A stretch of DNA of 64,000 bases from Gracilaria domingensis (lineage: Eukaryota > Rhodophyta > Florideophyceae > Gracilariales > Gracilariaceae), in assembly GCA_022539475.1 (NCBI GenBank), contig VCMS01000004.1:248001-312000 (forward strand), written 5' to 3'. How positions within the stretch are numbered: the stretch's first letter is position 1; the number at the start of each line of letters is the position of its first letter. The notes under the pieces are model-generated. The model did not search any database. It saw only the letters and a list, made by a program, of their open reading frames with translations, and was not told where the DNA came from. This document shows, in pieces, positions 38,560 to 48,613 of this stretch. The position numbers were made by a program, and so were the translations under genes.

Positions 38560-39876
38560 ATGAGGGACGCTTCTCCAGCCAGGGCCGGCCCTCACGCATT
38601 AACCTTTCGTGTTATGCGTCTCACTGTTCCTTTACCCACTCGAACTAACGCGTTGCCTTTCACAGCCATTAGTGCTCCATCAGATGTGTTCGAAAACGCG
38701 CCCAAATGGGAGGCAGAAGGTGCTCCGTGTGGCATCGGATCTCTTACCGTTCTGCCCTCTTCCTTTGGTTCTATATATGCTTATGAGACCTTTCGTTCGT
38801 TTGTTTCTGTATTTAATCGCTCTCCAGATACAGTTGAAGCCGTAGTTGTCAATATAATGATGCAAACAGCTTCACAGAAACGTATACCTCTCTACGAAAA
38901 TCCAAAGCCCCATGTCCTCAGATCACGCAAGACCATAAACAATGTGGTCAGTATCACTTTAGCAGAATTGGGAGTGCACGTTCTGGTATGCACGGCTTCT
39001 TACCGCGACAATGGACAAACGAGATCGCTGCGTCAATTCTTTCGCTTCAATGTTCTACCTCCTCTTGAGCCCACAGTGAGCGTCGCTCCACTGTACAGGC
39101 GTCTGGACGCTGTGCATATCGCATCACCGCCCGTAACATCTTCCAACTTCTTGCACTATCTGGTTGACTTGCGTCTTTTGAATGCTATCCCAATGCCTCT
39201 CTACACTGTCAAGGCGGTTTTCGAGCCGAAAACACCGTACTGTGTGCGACCGCTAAAGCGAGACGATGAGCAACGTTTGCAAACTCTGGACTACATGCTT
39301 AAGCACGGTCGTCGGGCAATTATCGGGCCTGGTGATATCACAACGTTCTTGTTTCACGTTTATAGAAAACTTCCGACGCAAACGTCATCTAGCCTTTGGG
39401 ATGGATCCGAAGTGCAGGTTCTAAAACATGATTCAGTTCCAGAAGACTCGGTGAAGCAAATGGGGAAGATAACAATCTACTGGCGTTCCGCAGCGGGTGA
39501 AAACGCACAAATGAAACAAGATGTCGTGCTCACAGATGTCCAAGACAAGCAACCAGATATAGAGGTCGGTGTGTGTGCGGTACCGCAAGACATTCATGTT
39601 CACCAGCCTTTTGTAGTAAGATGTGCGGCACGGAACAACACAGAAGTTGAGAAGCGATTGTATTTGCAGATACGTCGAGATCTAGTCGGCGATGTCGTTC
39701 CTGTGGGGGTCAGTGGAGTTTCACTCGGTGAAGTAGCCCCTGGCCGAATCGTCAGATGTGGCATTACTATGATAGCTCTTGTACGAGGCCAACACACACT
39801 CACTGGCATAAGAGTCGTAGATATTGATTCCAAAGTCAGTTACAAAGCGGAAGCACCATCCATAACCGTTTTGTAA
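38560..39876 (+). CDS. TRAPPC13: TRAPP complex subunit 13
   Basis: A 438-residue protein matching TRAPPC13 (human 417). Landmarks include the start FRVMRLTVPLPTR, LTVLPSSFGSIYAYETFRSF, VSVFNRSPDTVEAVVVNIMM, a LAELGVHVLVCTASY block and the FFRFNVLPPLEP junction. The C-terminal beta-sandwich ends with LVRGQHTLTGIRVVD. The subunit belongs to the metazoan/plant TRAPPIII complex, a Rab1 exchange factor acting in ER-Golgi transport and autophagy. ATG 38560 is used; the six in-frame codons before it start with TTG. The gene converges with the membrane protein at 39970. Confidence 0.88.
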   Translation: MRDASPARAGPHALTFRVMRLTVPLPTRTNALPFTAISAPSDVFENAPKWEAEGAPCGIGSLTVLPSSFGSIYAYETFRSFVSVFNRSPDTVEAVVVNIMMQTASQKRIPLYENPKPHVLRSRKTINNVVSITLAELGVHVLVCTASYRDNGQTRSLRQFFRFNVLPPLEPTVSVAPLYRRLDAVHIASPPVTSSNFLHYLVDLRLLNAIPMPLYTVKAVFEPKTPYCVRPLKRDDEQRLQTLDYMLKHGRRAIIGPGDITTFLFHVYRKLPTQTSSSLWDGSEVQVLKHDSVPEDSVKQMGKITIYWRSAAGENAQMKQDVVLTDVQDKQPDIEVGVCAVPQDIHVHQPFVVRCAARNNTEVEKRLYLQIRRDLVGDVVPVGVSGVSLGEVAPGRIVRCGITMIALVRGQHTLTGIRVVDIDSKVSYKAEAPSITVL

Positions 39877-39969
39877 CCCTGTAACCCCCAGTTGAGTTCC
39901 TGCTGGCTTCGGTGTTGAATCGCATCCCAGTGCTTCAGGATCCCACACCACCATGAACGTATTCAACAT

Positions 39970-40655
39970 TTATCGTCGCAACCTAGCGAATAGAGAGTCT
40001 AACGCCAAAACTTTGGCAGCCCGGATGGCCCACAGGGATCCAAATCCGTAGTCTAGCAGCAGAATTGCTGCGTACATCACAGCAAATAGTGCCGTGAGGA
40101 AGACCAGGACCTGCACATGGTAAATAAATAAAAATGCTGTTAGAGCCAACATCATAATGTTGAAAGAAGGTAGCAACGTACATAGAGAGCAACACCTATT
40201 CTTGAAAAGTCATGGAAGGCGAAGAAAATCAACTTGACAACATCGCCAGTAAACATGAGCCAGCAAAAGATACGAAAATACTTTGAATTGATGCCCTCTC
40301 GACCACACTGATACAAAGCTAGGGTCACTGTCCAGTGAGCCCAGTTGTTGGGGAACACAAATATCATTGAGATGATCTCACGATAAACCAAGCGATCAAT
40401 GATTGCACAAAGCAATAAAATAGAGGCGACCAACATGATAGCGAGCTGAATTGCGCCAGGAGGTGATAACGTGGGAACCTGTTCAGGAATTTGGTTCCGT
40501 ACATAAGGAACGGCAATCCAAGCAGCCAATTTGACAAAGGTTTCCAACCAACCGAGCATCGGCCACCTGTTCAACCACCAGCCATTTGACGAAAAGATTG
40601 AATACTTTCTCGATGGACGGTATTCTGGTATAAACTCCGAAGGGAAGAAGACCAT
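39970..40655 (-). CDS. Multi-pass membrane protein of unknown family, two exons
   Basis: Minus-strand exons 40655-40182 and 40110-39970 encode 204 residues. The 71-nt intron (40181-40111) has a GTACGT donor, a TCTAACA branch-like motif and a TGCAG acceptor; it is phase 0 and joins ...GVALY to VLVFLTALF. The protein starts MVFFPSEFIPEYRPSRKYS, has a conserved-looking NGWWLNRWPMLGWLE segment and at least four hydrophobic helices (AIMLVASILLLCAIIDRLVY, YFRIFCWLMF, VKLIFFAF, and the joined exon helix ending AAILLLDYG). Polar NNWAHWTVTLALYQCGREG lies between helices. The splice site falls inside a hydrophobic helix, which supports the junction. I cannot assign the family; it resembles uncharacterised eukaryotic membrane proteins. 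Confidence 0.7.
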
Positions 40656-42012
40656 GGTTCTCTTCACTATTTCCACAATGAGAAAATCGCACAACGGCTG
40701 AAAACAGCACAGCGCTCTTTGACGCAATCTTCGCTATGCAGAAAGGGCGGCAATGTCTGACGATTGCCAACCTGTCTCCGTCGTCACTTCGGAGCACCTA
40801 AAGCGATGAATGGTGGTTCAAGAGGGCGTTCGACCTTTGATCACATGCTGCGCATGTCAGTGAGAACGTGAGCTTGTTGAACAGTAAATAGGAATGAGCC
40901 CAATGCGCCCGTGTTAGAGAGAGAGAATTGAACGAACCATGGAATGACGGATGATGAACGAACAAACGAATATGTACCCCTGTATGGGAACCAAGGGTTT
41001 TACGATTTCTGCCGCAGCAGTTTGTTTCGGATATCGCCCAGATCTTCCAAATCTTGATTCCGTGAAAATGATTGGTGCGATCCTTCATTCCCGTTTTGGC
41101 GGGAAAGGGGAGCATTTCCGAGTTCTCGTGCATTGGACTGTCCACTGGACGTTGTTGTGTCCATTGGACGTCTTGCGAAAGAATACCATATTGTTACGTC
41201 CTCTATTCATGTTCTCTACAACAGTACCGAAGGTACCAACGGTACGAAAGGTACCGAAAGCAGTGCCGAAGGTAGAGGGTTATAAGAATATCTAAAGGAT
41301 AACCGCCTGTGCAGATATGCTGCGTACCCGACCACATCTTGCCAGATTAAGAGCAGGTCACCAAGGCTTAGTGCTTTCTTTCTTCTGGCCGTGACGGCCA
41401 GAACGAGTTCGTGCGCAAACTTCAGAACGTAGATTTTGGATTCCATTCCTCTCTACGTGCTCCGTCCTGTTTTATCTCGATTCTGGTTTGGTGGTGGATA
41501 TCGTCTTAGAAGCCAGCAATATCGCTGAGCTTATCATGCAGTGTGAAATGCCTTTGCATATGTTAGAAACTTTTTAGAAAAGGGTCTCTAAAAGAGCCAG
41601 CTTTAGAATGAAATAACTAAGCTGAATACATTGCCATATTGACAATACTCATCAGATTGATCACTATTTGGAAAGATCTCACTGGTTTTGCATATCTCAC
41701 TATGACATGGAAGACATAATCCTGCACACCTTCAAAGATTCCGTACGGGAAGATGCACAGCTTCAATGAATTATGCTTGACATTGAAGTTCAATCCCAAA
41801 AAACCCCTCATCTCCTCGAAATAAAAATATTGGAACAACGTATGGTGTAGCGCTTTTCGTCTCCCAGGGCCCAGTGCTGTACAAATGAGTTAAAACCGTG
41901 TTTACGGTTCAACCAGAAAGCGCGTTTGATCATATCCGTAGATAAGTTACCCTTGGTACGACCCTCGTCAAATTCCTCTCCTTCCTCATGGTAGTATTGC
42001 TCAAAGAGTTGA
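40656..42012. other. Intergenic with 9-bp GTACC repeat
   Basis: About 1.35 kb. It contains a 9-bp tandem repeat (41224-41259). On the minus strand, peptide-like open stretches occur in two frames at about 42,010-41,815 and 41,838-41,617. They do not join and match no family I know. Nothing else can be supported. Confidence 0.45.
41224..41259. repeat. 9-bp GTACC-type tandem repeat
   Basis: Four units: GTACCGAAG, GTACCAACG, GTACGAAAG, GTACCGAAA. A related GTGCCGAAG follows a few bases later. Similar one- or two-unit versions recur elsewhere in the window (22,452; 28,602; 35,916; 48,391; 61,332). Confidence 0.8.
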
Positions 42013-45000
42013 TTATAGCCGAAAATGGGAGGCAGGTGTCTTGAGCTGTGAACTCTCCATATCGGGATCTTTCACTCCAAACCGTTTGATAAGGTTCTTC
42101 GTTGATGGTTGCGCAGCAAGTTTAGGATCATGTTCAGCAAGTTTTAGTTTCTTTCCGCGGCGAAGCAAGGCCGCTTCAGCCCTTCTTTTCTCCGCCAGAG
42201 CTGGGTCAGCTTGAGCAATAGCGTCTTTTCTGAATTCGTCGGCCTGTCGCGTCTTACGCTTTTTGGACTTCCTTCGGCGCCGAGCTGCACGCCTTGTCTC
42301 CTTGTCGAGTTCTTTGTCGCCAACAAGGTCTTTCTTGTCAACAGAATATACCTCATTAGGCGCCAAAAGTGTAGCAGAGCTAACTCCTTCCGGAATAGCC
42401 TCCTCTGACGCGATCGCCTTAACATTGGACTTCACTGTCACGTCGGCATTCGCATCATCCGAATTCGGTGTGTAGTGCAGACTGGAGAGTGCATCAAGCT
42501 TTTTAGAAAGCCTTTCGAAAAGCCTGTTGACTTCCTTTTGCTCTTCACCCAACGGTTCGTCGAGCTCCTTCTGCACAGCCTTAGATGAGAGAATCTCTTT
42601 GTTCTTCTTCTCTCTTTCTTCCGTGAATTCTTTGGCGTATAGTTCGGCTAATCCTTCGGTAGGCTTCTCTTGGGAAATCTCCGGAAGCTCTTGACGACTT
42701 CGCTTGGATTTGTTAGCGACATATTCTTCTGGAAGTCGCATAACCACATCATCAAACAAACCATCTACGATGCGCTGCTTGATCACTTCTTCTATAGTTT
42801 CATTGATTGCACTGCTCAAAAACATATTTGGTTTCACTGCTATATCATGCTGCATCTCGGTATCAAGCAAGCTGTCTTTTGGTCGCGCGAACGCAGAGAC
42901 TTCACCCCTTAGTTCCCATGATTTCTTAGCGACGCTTGCTTCTTCTAGCACTTGAATTCTCTTCTTCGACCTGGCTCGCATTCTTTGCAAAGGCGTGAGC
43001 TCCGCACTGCCCTCAGTGATTTCATCGGAGCCACGAGCTAGGTCACCTGTTGTTCCATCCTTGGTCTTGGGAACTTCTTCGAGATCATCTGAATCACTCA
43101 ATTCGTCCTCATCAATAAGTCGCAATGCCTTGGCCACTCCTTTTCCAGAATCTTTTGATGGAGGGTCAAAGAAATCTGAATAGAGATACCTTCCGAGATT
43201 GTCTTCCATGTTTTCCATATCCAGTTCTTCCATTTCACCATCGCTTCCATCCGACATCTTCTCCAAACCTCTCTCGTCGTCCGAAGCCATAAGCTTCCCT
43301 GATAGAGCAAGCTCTTCGGCCTCATCTGCAAATTGGTCCATGTCCGCAACACTGAAGAAACCGTCTTCGAGACGAGGTTTGTTCTTCTTTGCCTTCACTC
43401 GTACATCTCCGATTGTGTCTCCCAATTCACTTTCTTCTTTCCGTTCAACAGATCGAGAACTTGGAAGAGTTTCTGCGAATCGAACCGTTCTACGTTGCCC
43501 ATTATTCACTCTTGTCTCTTTTGACACATAAGCTTTCGTTGGGTCAACTTCACCAGCAGATTCTTCGGCTCCCGAAAGCTCAGTTTGAGGGACTTCGTCG
43601 GCAGAAGGTATATTCTTCTCACTTTCGAACTCTCTGTCCTCTCTCGCCCTAAACGCTTCAACTGGCTCAGATCCTGCATCGCCATCATTCATCGTAACTC
43701 TTCTTAACGCCCTTTCAGCATCCTTGCTTTGTTTCTCAATTGCTTTCACTTTTCGATGCAAATATGCCAACAATGGTTTGTTGCGAAGTTCCAGTTCCTC
43801 CCATAGTTGATCGTTGTCAAAATGATCCCCGACTTCAATTTGAGCAAGAGGCCCCATAGGTGGTAAAACTTTTCGCCGCTTTGGAATACACTGAAAGCAG
43901 ACATCACTCCCAAACTCAAACTTTGTTTGCTCCGCGTAGCACTTACCAAGTAGTTTTCTACACGTTCGGCTGGTCTCCTGGTTACGTCGGAAGAACACTG
44001 ACATATTCTTCTCATCCACATTCAAAATGCCCTCCACGGACAATAGTTTGAACGAATTGCCCTCGTGTACAACATCTCGGGTATTGACTTCTTCCGTAGC
44101 CCTTAGACAATCTTCTGATGATGCTGAATCTTGGGCAGCGGACCCCTCTCTCCCATATTCGAGGTCCTTCATTACACTGATTTCACCTGCATCCAGGATA
44201 TCCTTGGGCTGCTTTGACATGCCATTGTCATCCAGAGCCGAGACAATCTCTCTATCTGTCCGGACCTCAGATCTCTCATTGCTCTCCTCCGCATTTTCGG
44301 TAATCTCATGAGATCGATCAGCAGCAATTGGTGGTTTGATTGGTAACGAAACATCTTTTGTTTCATTTGATGTCAGTAGAGAATCTTCATCCTCTTCTCG
44401 GGACCAAAAATCAGCTTCAGGTAAAGGTGCTTTTCGTTCAGCTCTCTTCTTCGACTTGCCTTTGAGTACGCTTGATGGCGCTTCTGCTTTTCTCCGCATT
44501 TCCAAAGCTTTTCCCTTCGGAACAACTTCACATTTAAAAGGTGCCGTACCCTCCACAATTTTCGCTGCTACACGGCCCATTATTATCTTTGGGCGAGCTC
44601 TGCCGGCTGTATCAGCTAGACTTCGTTCGCCAGGGCCTTTATCAACATGCAGTGCCCTGGACTCTATCGTGCTCTTGCCATTTTCGCCTACTGGGAGCTC
44701 TTGAGTAATTTTTTGTTGGTTTCTTAAGGGGATTCCAGTTTGACCCCCTGAGCTTTTTAGTACCGGAGGTGGTGGAGGCGGTTCGTCATCTTCTACAAGA
44801 ATGGCATGAAGTTCATCCTGATCAAATCCATCGAATTCAGTTGGAAGCAATGGGATACCTAAGGGTGCCAAGTGGTTATGGGCCAGTACATCATCGCGAG
44901 CTACTATCTCGGATAGTTCTCCCTGAACGCTGTGTTTGGAAAACGGGCGCATCGTTTCTGTGCTCCTGTGCTGAGTCGTCGGCGCTTGGTGCAGAGCGCT

Positions 45001-46146
45001 GGTTTCAGGGTCTCTCGATAGAGGCTTGTTTGACATAAACTCCGAAATCAACGGTCGATCATCATGGGACACTTTCTTCGCAGTACCTTGCTGGTTCAGA
45101 GAAGGGGACTGAGACTTGTGTCGATTTTGTTTTGTCCTTTGTATTTGTTTTTCCGCCCGGTGTCTCACATCTTCAAAATCAATCGACTGACTCTGACCTA
45201 GGAATTGCTCAGTTGGCAAACCATCTCCCATCTCAGTCAACTCTTTCCCTTCAAGCTGAGCTTTCCAAGAACTCGGCGTCCTTCGGGGATCAGGTGTGTC
45301 CGAGGCATGTGGTTCAATCGATTGCTCCATTCGTTGAGATCTAGATCTCTTTGCATTACTGCCCAAAGTCAAATTTGGCAATCGAACCACACCATTTTCA
45401 TGAACAGCACTTCTCCCACCGAAGGCACTCGTTCTTCTCGCAACTGATCTCATACGTCTCGACGGAGTTGAAGCAACCGAAACAACCTCAGATTCTTGAT
45501 TCAGTCCAGCAGAAACAATCATCTTGGCGGTTGTCTTGCTCTGCAAGTTATCATTATTCTCATCATCGGCTTCGATACATGGGGCAGTAATTTGAACTTC
45601 AGATGAAGCAATACTCTCCTCTGCTTCCCTCCGCGCCCTAGAGCGCGTTCGGGGAGTCTGCGCTGGTGTTGGAGGGCGCGCATTGGGGCGTGAACGGTTC
45701 CTTTTAGTGGTAGGTTCCTGCGCAGAGGCAGCGTCTGAAACAGATTTTCGATTCGGTGCGGCACAAACAACCGTTTTCACAGCTGCTGTAGTATGCGTAT
45801 CATTATTCTCCTCTTCAGCGGGTTGAGGATGCGCAGTAGAAACACGCACTTCAGTTGAAGCTATGCTCTCCTCCGCTTCCCTGCGTGCCCTCGAGCGCGT
45901 TCGTGGCGTCTGCGCTGGTGTTTGAGGGCGTGAGTTGGAGCGCAAGCGACCCTTCTTTTTGCTAGGTGTCTGAGCAGAAGAAACGATATCCTCATCGCGC
46001 GCCTGCGATCGCTGACGAGGTTTCGAAGTCTGAGCAGGCGCAGAGCCGTTAGATGCCGCTTTCCCACGGGAGCGAGGGCGAGCGGGCTGAGAGGAGGTGC
46101 TGATATCCTCTTCAGCCGCTCGGCGTGATGCTCGAGTCTCGACCAT
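42013..46146 (-). CDS. MPP10: U3 snoRNP protein MPP10 with long N-terminal extension
   Basis: A 1,377-residue single-exon gene. The C-terminal half is MPP10: FDNDQLWEELELRNKPLLAY (about residue 780), DGFFSVADMDQFADEAEELA (about 930), SWELRGEVSAFARPKDSLLD (about 1085), INETIEEVIKQRIVDGLFDD, AELYAKEFTEEREKKN, RLSKKLDALSSLHYTP and SSATLLAPNEVY. Mpp10 scaffolds Imp3 and Imp4 in the small-subunit processome for 18S rRNA maturation in the nucleolus. Human MPP10 has about 680 residues; the first 700 residues here are extra. They are disordered, Ser/Arg/Glu-rich, and hold two copies of a unit of about 80 residues containing TPAQTPRTRSRARREAEESI (about residues 75 and 160). The extension shows no domain I recognise. 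It is one uninterrupted frame, so it belongs to the gene as assembled. Confidence 0.88.
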   Translation of the reverse strand: MVETRASRRAAEEDISTSSQPARPRSRGKAASNGSAPAQTSKPRQRSQARDEDIVSSAQTPSKKKGRLRSNSRPQTPAQTPRTRSRARREAEESIASTEVRVSTAHPQPAEEENNDTHTTAAVKTVVCAAPNRKSVSDAASAQEPTTKRNRSRPNARPPTPAQTPRTRSRARREAEESIASSEVQITAPCIEADDENNDNLQSKTTAKMIVSAGLNQESEVVSVASTPSRRMRSVARRTSAFGGRSAVHENGVVRLPNLTLGSNAKRSRSQRMEQSIEPHASDTPDPRRTPSSWKAQLEGKELTEMGDGLPTEQFLGQSQSIDFEDVRHRAEKQIQRTKQNRHKSQSPSLNQQGTAKKVSHDDRPLISEFMSNKPLSRDPETSALHQAPTTQHRSTETMRPFSKHSVQGELSEIVARDDVLAHNHLAPLGIPLLPTEFDGFDQDELHAILVEDDEPPPPPPVLKSSGGQTGIPLRNQQKITQELPVGENGKSTIESRALHVDKGPGERSLADTAGRARPKIIMGRVAAKIVEGTAPFKCEVVPKGKALEMRRKAEAPSSVLKGKSKKRAERKAPLPEADFWSREEDEDSLLTSNETKDVSLPIKPPIAADRSHEITENAEESNERSEVRTDREIVSALDDNGMSKQPKDILDAGEISVMKDLEYGREGSAAQDSASSEDCLRATEEVNTRDVVHEGNSFKLLSVEGILNVDEKNMSVFFRRNQETSRTCRKLLGKCYAEQTKFEFGSDVCFQCIPKRRKVLPPMGPLAQIEVGDHFDNDQLWEELELRNKPLLAYLHRKVKAIEKQSKDAERALRRVTMNDGDAGSEPVEAFRAREDREFESEKNIPSADEVPQTELSGAEESAGEVDPTKAYVSKETRVNNGQRRTVRFAETLPSSRSVERKEESELGDTIGDVRVKAKKNKPRLEDGFFSVADMDQFADEAEELALSGKLMASDDERGLEKMSDGSDGEMEELDMENMEDNLGRYLYSDFFDPPSKDSGKGVAKALRLIDEDELSDSDDLEEVPKTKDGTTGDLARGSDEITEGSAELTPLQRMRARSKKRIQVLEEASVAKKSWELRGEVSAFARPKDSLLDTEMQHDIAVKPNMFLSSAINETIEEVIKQRIVDGLFDDVVMRLPEEYVANKSKRSRQELPEISQEKPTEGLAELYAKEFTEEREKKNKEILSSKAVQKELDEPLGEEQKEVNRLFERLSKKLDALSSLHYTPNSDDANADVTVKSNVKAIASEEAIPEGVSSATLLAPNEVYSVDKKDLVGDKELDKETRRAARRRRKSKKRKTRQADEFRKDAIAQADPALAEKRRAEAALLRRGKKLKLAEHDPKLAAQPSTKNLIKRFGVKDPDMESSQLKTPASHFRL

Positions 46147-46683
46147 CTCAAGTATCTACGCAGCACGAGCGCAGAAATGTGACGGAGCTTCTGTTTCCCA
46201 AAGTGAAGTACCCTCTTTGCAAGGTCTCTTCATCCATCGTTCCCACGAAGATCAAGTTGCGGCGCCGCGTTACTCAGTACACCAGTAAGATTGATCCACG
46301 TGGTCATGCTGGCACGGAAATGCTACATAAAGGGATTTGGAGGTAGGCAATTCCAGCTATGATGAGCAAAGTTTTGCTACAACGCTGCGTTTTCTTGAGG
46401 TGGCCATCAGAGGGCAGATGGCCGACGACGAAAATCGCGTCGACACAGCTCGGCCAGTGGCGCGGCCAGCTAAGCGAATGTCGATTTGGCGCTCTCGAGG
46501 CGTCCCAGAGCGCGAGAGGCTCCTCTTCGTTCCGAGCCCGCCGCCCTAACGGATTTGCGCTTCGCTGACCGTCGAGGGGTTTGTTGTGCAATTCAAACGA
46601 AGTTTGACAGGCCAACGTGAAGGAGCGCTACTCTGTCTGTGTGGCTTTGGAGTGCTGCTTACGAAAGAACTTCCCGCCCAACA
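46147..46683. promoter_or_regulatory. Divergent interval, MPP10 / GCN5
   Basis: A 537-bp interval between two divergent housekeeping genes. Short open frames on both strands carry no family signal. No repeats were seen. Confidence 0.5.
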
Positions 46684-48081
46684 ATGGAGGTGCACCCACC
46701 TTCAAAGAAGAAACCAAGGCTGCATCATCCGCCCGCTTCGGCGCGCACCCTCCCAGCGAAGCCGAAACAGGCTGTTTCAAAAGGAACGCATATAGACGTG
46801 GCCGTGGAAATGCCCGACTCGAACTCTGGCAGCCCAAGTCAAGTGGAGACCGAGTCGGTGCCTATCCTGGATGCAGACCTTGCTTCTGGGAAGCCTTATA
46901 ACATCACGCCAATCGTTACGGTCCCACCTTGTCGTTCGCCTCGAACTCCGCCTGCAGATGCCCATATGCACCCGACAGCTGATATTCTTGGATGGGACTC
47001 GCAGCACAACTACATTCAGCGCTGGGTGCGAATGACGAAAGAAGAGTTTAACGACAACGTGAAGTTTCAAGTCGTGAAGAACGATTCTCAAAGAGAAAGT
47101 CTCCTGTTGCTACTTGGGCTTAAGAATGTGTTTGTTAAGCAACTACCGAACATGCCTCGGCCATACGTTTCTCGCCTTGTGTTTGACAGAAAACATGAAT
47201 CGCTTGCGCTCCTGAAGAAGTCGGGAACGGGATATGTTGTTATGGGCGGTTGCTGCTATCGGCCGTTTCGGGATCAAAAATTTGCAGAGATTGCCTTTCT
47301 CGCGATTTCGCATACGGAGCAGGTGAGAGGGTATGGGACGCGGTTGATGGCTCAAACAAAGGAACAGGCTAAACGAATAGGACTGACCCACCTGCTGACT
47401 TGTGCGGATAACAATGCTGTCCCTTACTTCAAGAAGCAGGGGTTCAGCAAGAAGATAACGCTCCCTTTCGAGCGCTGGCAGGGATACATCAAAGATTATG
47501 ACGGAGTGACTCTTATGGAATGCATCTTGCATCCAAACGTGGACTACCTGAACATTCCGATGTTACTGAAAGCCCAGAAGATGGCGCTGGTGGAGAAAAT
47601 GAAGGAGATTTCAAATAGCCATGTTGTTTACCGAGGTATCGATGTATGCGGGAAGAAGGGAATGAAAATTGAAGACATTCCTGGTCTCAAAGATGTAGGG
47701 TGGAAGAATAACAACTTGTCCACTCGAAATGGTCCCACTGCTGGGTTTTCGACGCGGGATAAGACTTCTCAAGAGATTCTACATAAACATTTGCAATCAG
47801 TTCTGGATGAAATAAAAAACCACGATTGTGCTTGGCCGTTTTCGGATCCAGTCAATGCGGAGGAGACTGGAGCCATTGATTACTATGATGTTATCAAGAA
47901 TCCAATGGATTTGTCGACGATGCAACAACGACTTGATGATGGATGGTTTTATGTTACCAAAGAAATTTTCATTGCCGACTTCAAGCGAATGGTTACTAAC
48001 TGTAAAACATACAATGGGAAAGGACATTACGTCACGGAAATGGCCGTGCAACTGGAAAAGTTGTTCCTTAATAAAGTGTAA
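46684..48081 (+). CDS. GCN5: Histone acetyltransferase GCN5
   Basis: A 465-residue GCN5 (yeast 439), with no PCAF N-terminal region. The HAT domain contains motif FAEIAFLAISHTEQVRGYGT: the catalytic Glu lies in AEIAF and QVRGYG is the acetyl-CoA pyrophosphate loop. It is followed by LTHLLTCADNNAVPYFKKQG and FSKKITLPFERWQGYIKDY. The C-terminal bromodomain has WPFSDPV (WPF shelf), YYDVIKNPMDLSTMQQRLDD and NCKTYN with the acetyl-lysine-binding Asn. The enzyme is the catalytic subunit of SAGA/ADA complexes acetylating histone H3 tails in the nucleus. ATG 46684 was chosen over a GTG 15 codons upstream. Confidence 0.96.
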   Translation: MEVHPPSKKKPRLHHPPASARTLPAKPKQAVSKGTHIDVAVEMPDSNSGSPSQVETESVPILDADLASGKPYNITPIVTVPPCRSPRTPPADAHMHPTADILGWDSQHNYIQRWVRMTKEEFNDNVKFQVVKNDSQRESLLLLLGLKNVFVKQLPNMPRPYVSRLVFDRKHESLALLKKSGTGYVVMGGCCYRPFRDQKFAEIAFLAISHTEQVRGYGTRLMAQTKEQAKRIGLTHLLTCADNNAVPYFKKQGFSKKITLPFERWQGYIKDYDGVTLMECILHPNVDYLNIPMLLKAQKMALVEKMKEISNSHVVYRGIDVCGKKGMKIEDIPGLKDVGWKNNNLSTRNGPTAGFSTRDKTSQEILHKHLQSVLDEIKNHDCAWPFSDPVNAEETGAIDYYDVIKNPMDLSTMQQRLDDGWFYVTKEIFIADFKRMVTNCKTYNGKGHYVTEMAVQLEKLFLNKV

Positions 48082-48613
48082 CCTTACTTAGAAAGTCGCG
48101 GTCATATCTGCAAGCGAGAACGACCTTCGAGTCATTCCGGAGGGAGGGCTTTTGTTCTCAAGGGCAAGTGAGCCAGGGAAGCGCCCGTCGTCAGATGCGA
48201 CGGTGTCAACAAGAATCATGATCGGTCGTAGACTACGATTCGTGGTGATGCCATGCCTGTTTGTTTGTAAATGTGAAAAACGCAAATCTGTGCAATGGCA
48301 AGGAAAGACGGCTTTTCGTTTTGAGTTTCCAATCCAGAATATACCCAGCAATTGGCTTGGCGTAAACTAATGCCGAGTTCGCACTTGTACGGTACCGACG
48401 GTAAAGGTTACTTGAGGGTAGCAGGAAGCTTCGATAGCAGTACGCCATAGGTATCTGGAGCGTACAGTTTCGAAATTTTCCGCGATCAGGCTGAACCTTT
48501 GCTCCTCTGCTTTGCCAGTTTCTTTGAGCTTCTGAGGAATCTATCGAAACCAAGAGGGAGCTTCAGCCAGAACCAAGTACTTTAAAGATAACGTCGTTAA
48601 CTAATTGAACGCA
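48082..48613. other. Intergenic GCN5-POP1
   Basis: A 532-bp interval between two genes on the same strand, holding the GCN5 3' end and POP1 promoter. A GGTACCGACGGTAAAGG motif of the GTACC type is at about 48,391. No gene is seen. Confidence 0.5.

Noticed and set aside
41617-42010. Peptide-like stretches in two minus-strand frames downstream of MPP10.
   Set aside because: The two frames do not join by any visible splice sites, no start codon fits, and no family is recognised. They may be a relic or chance.
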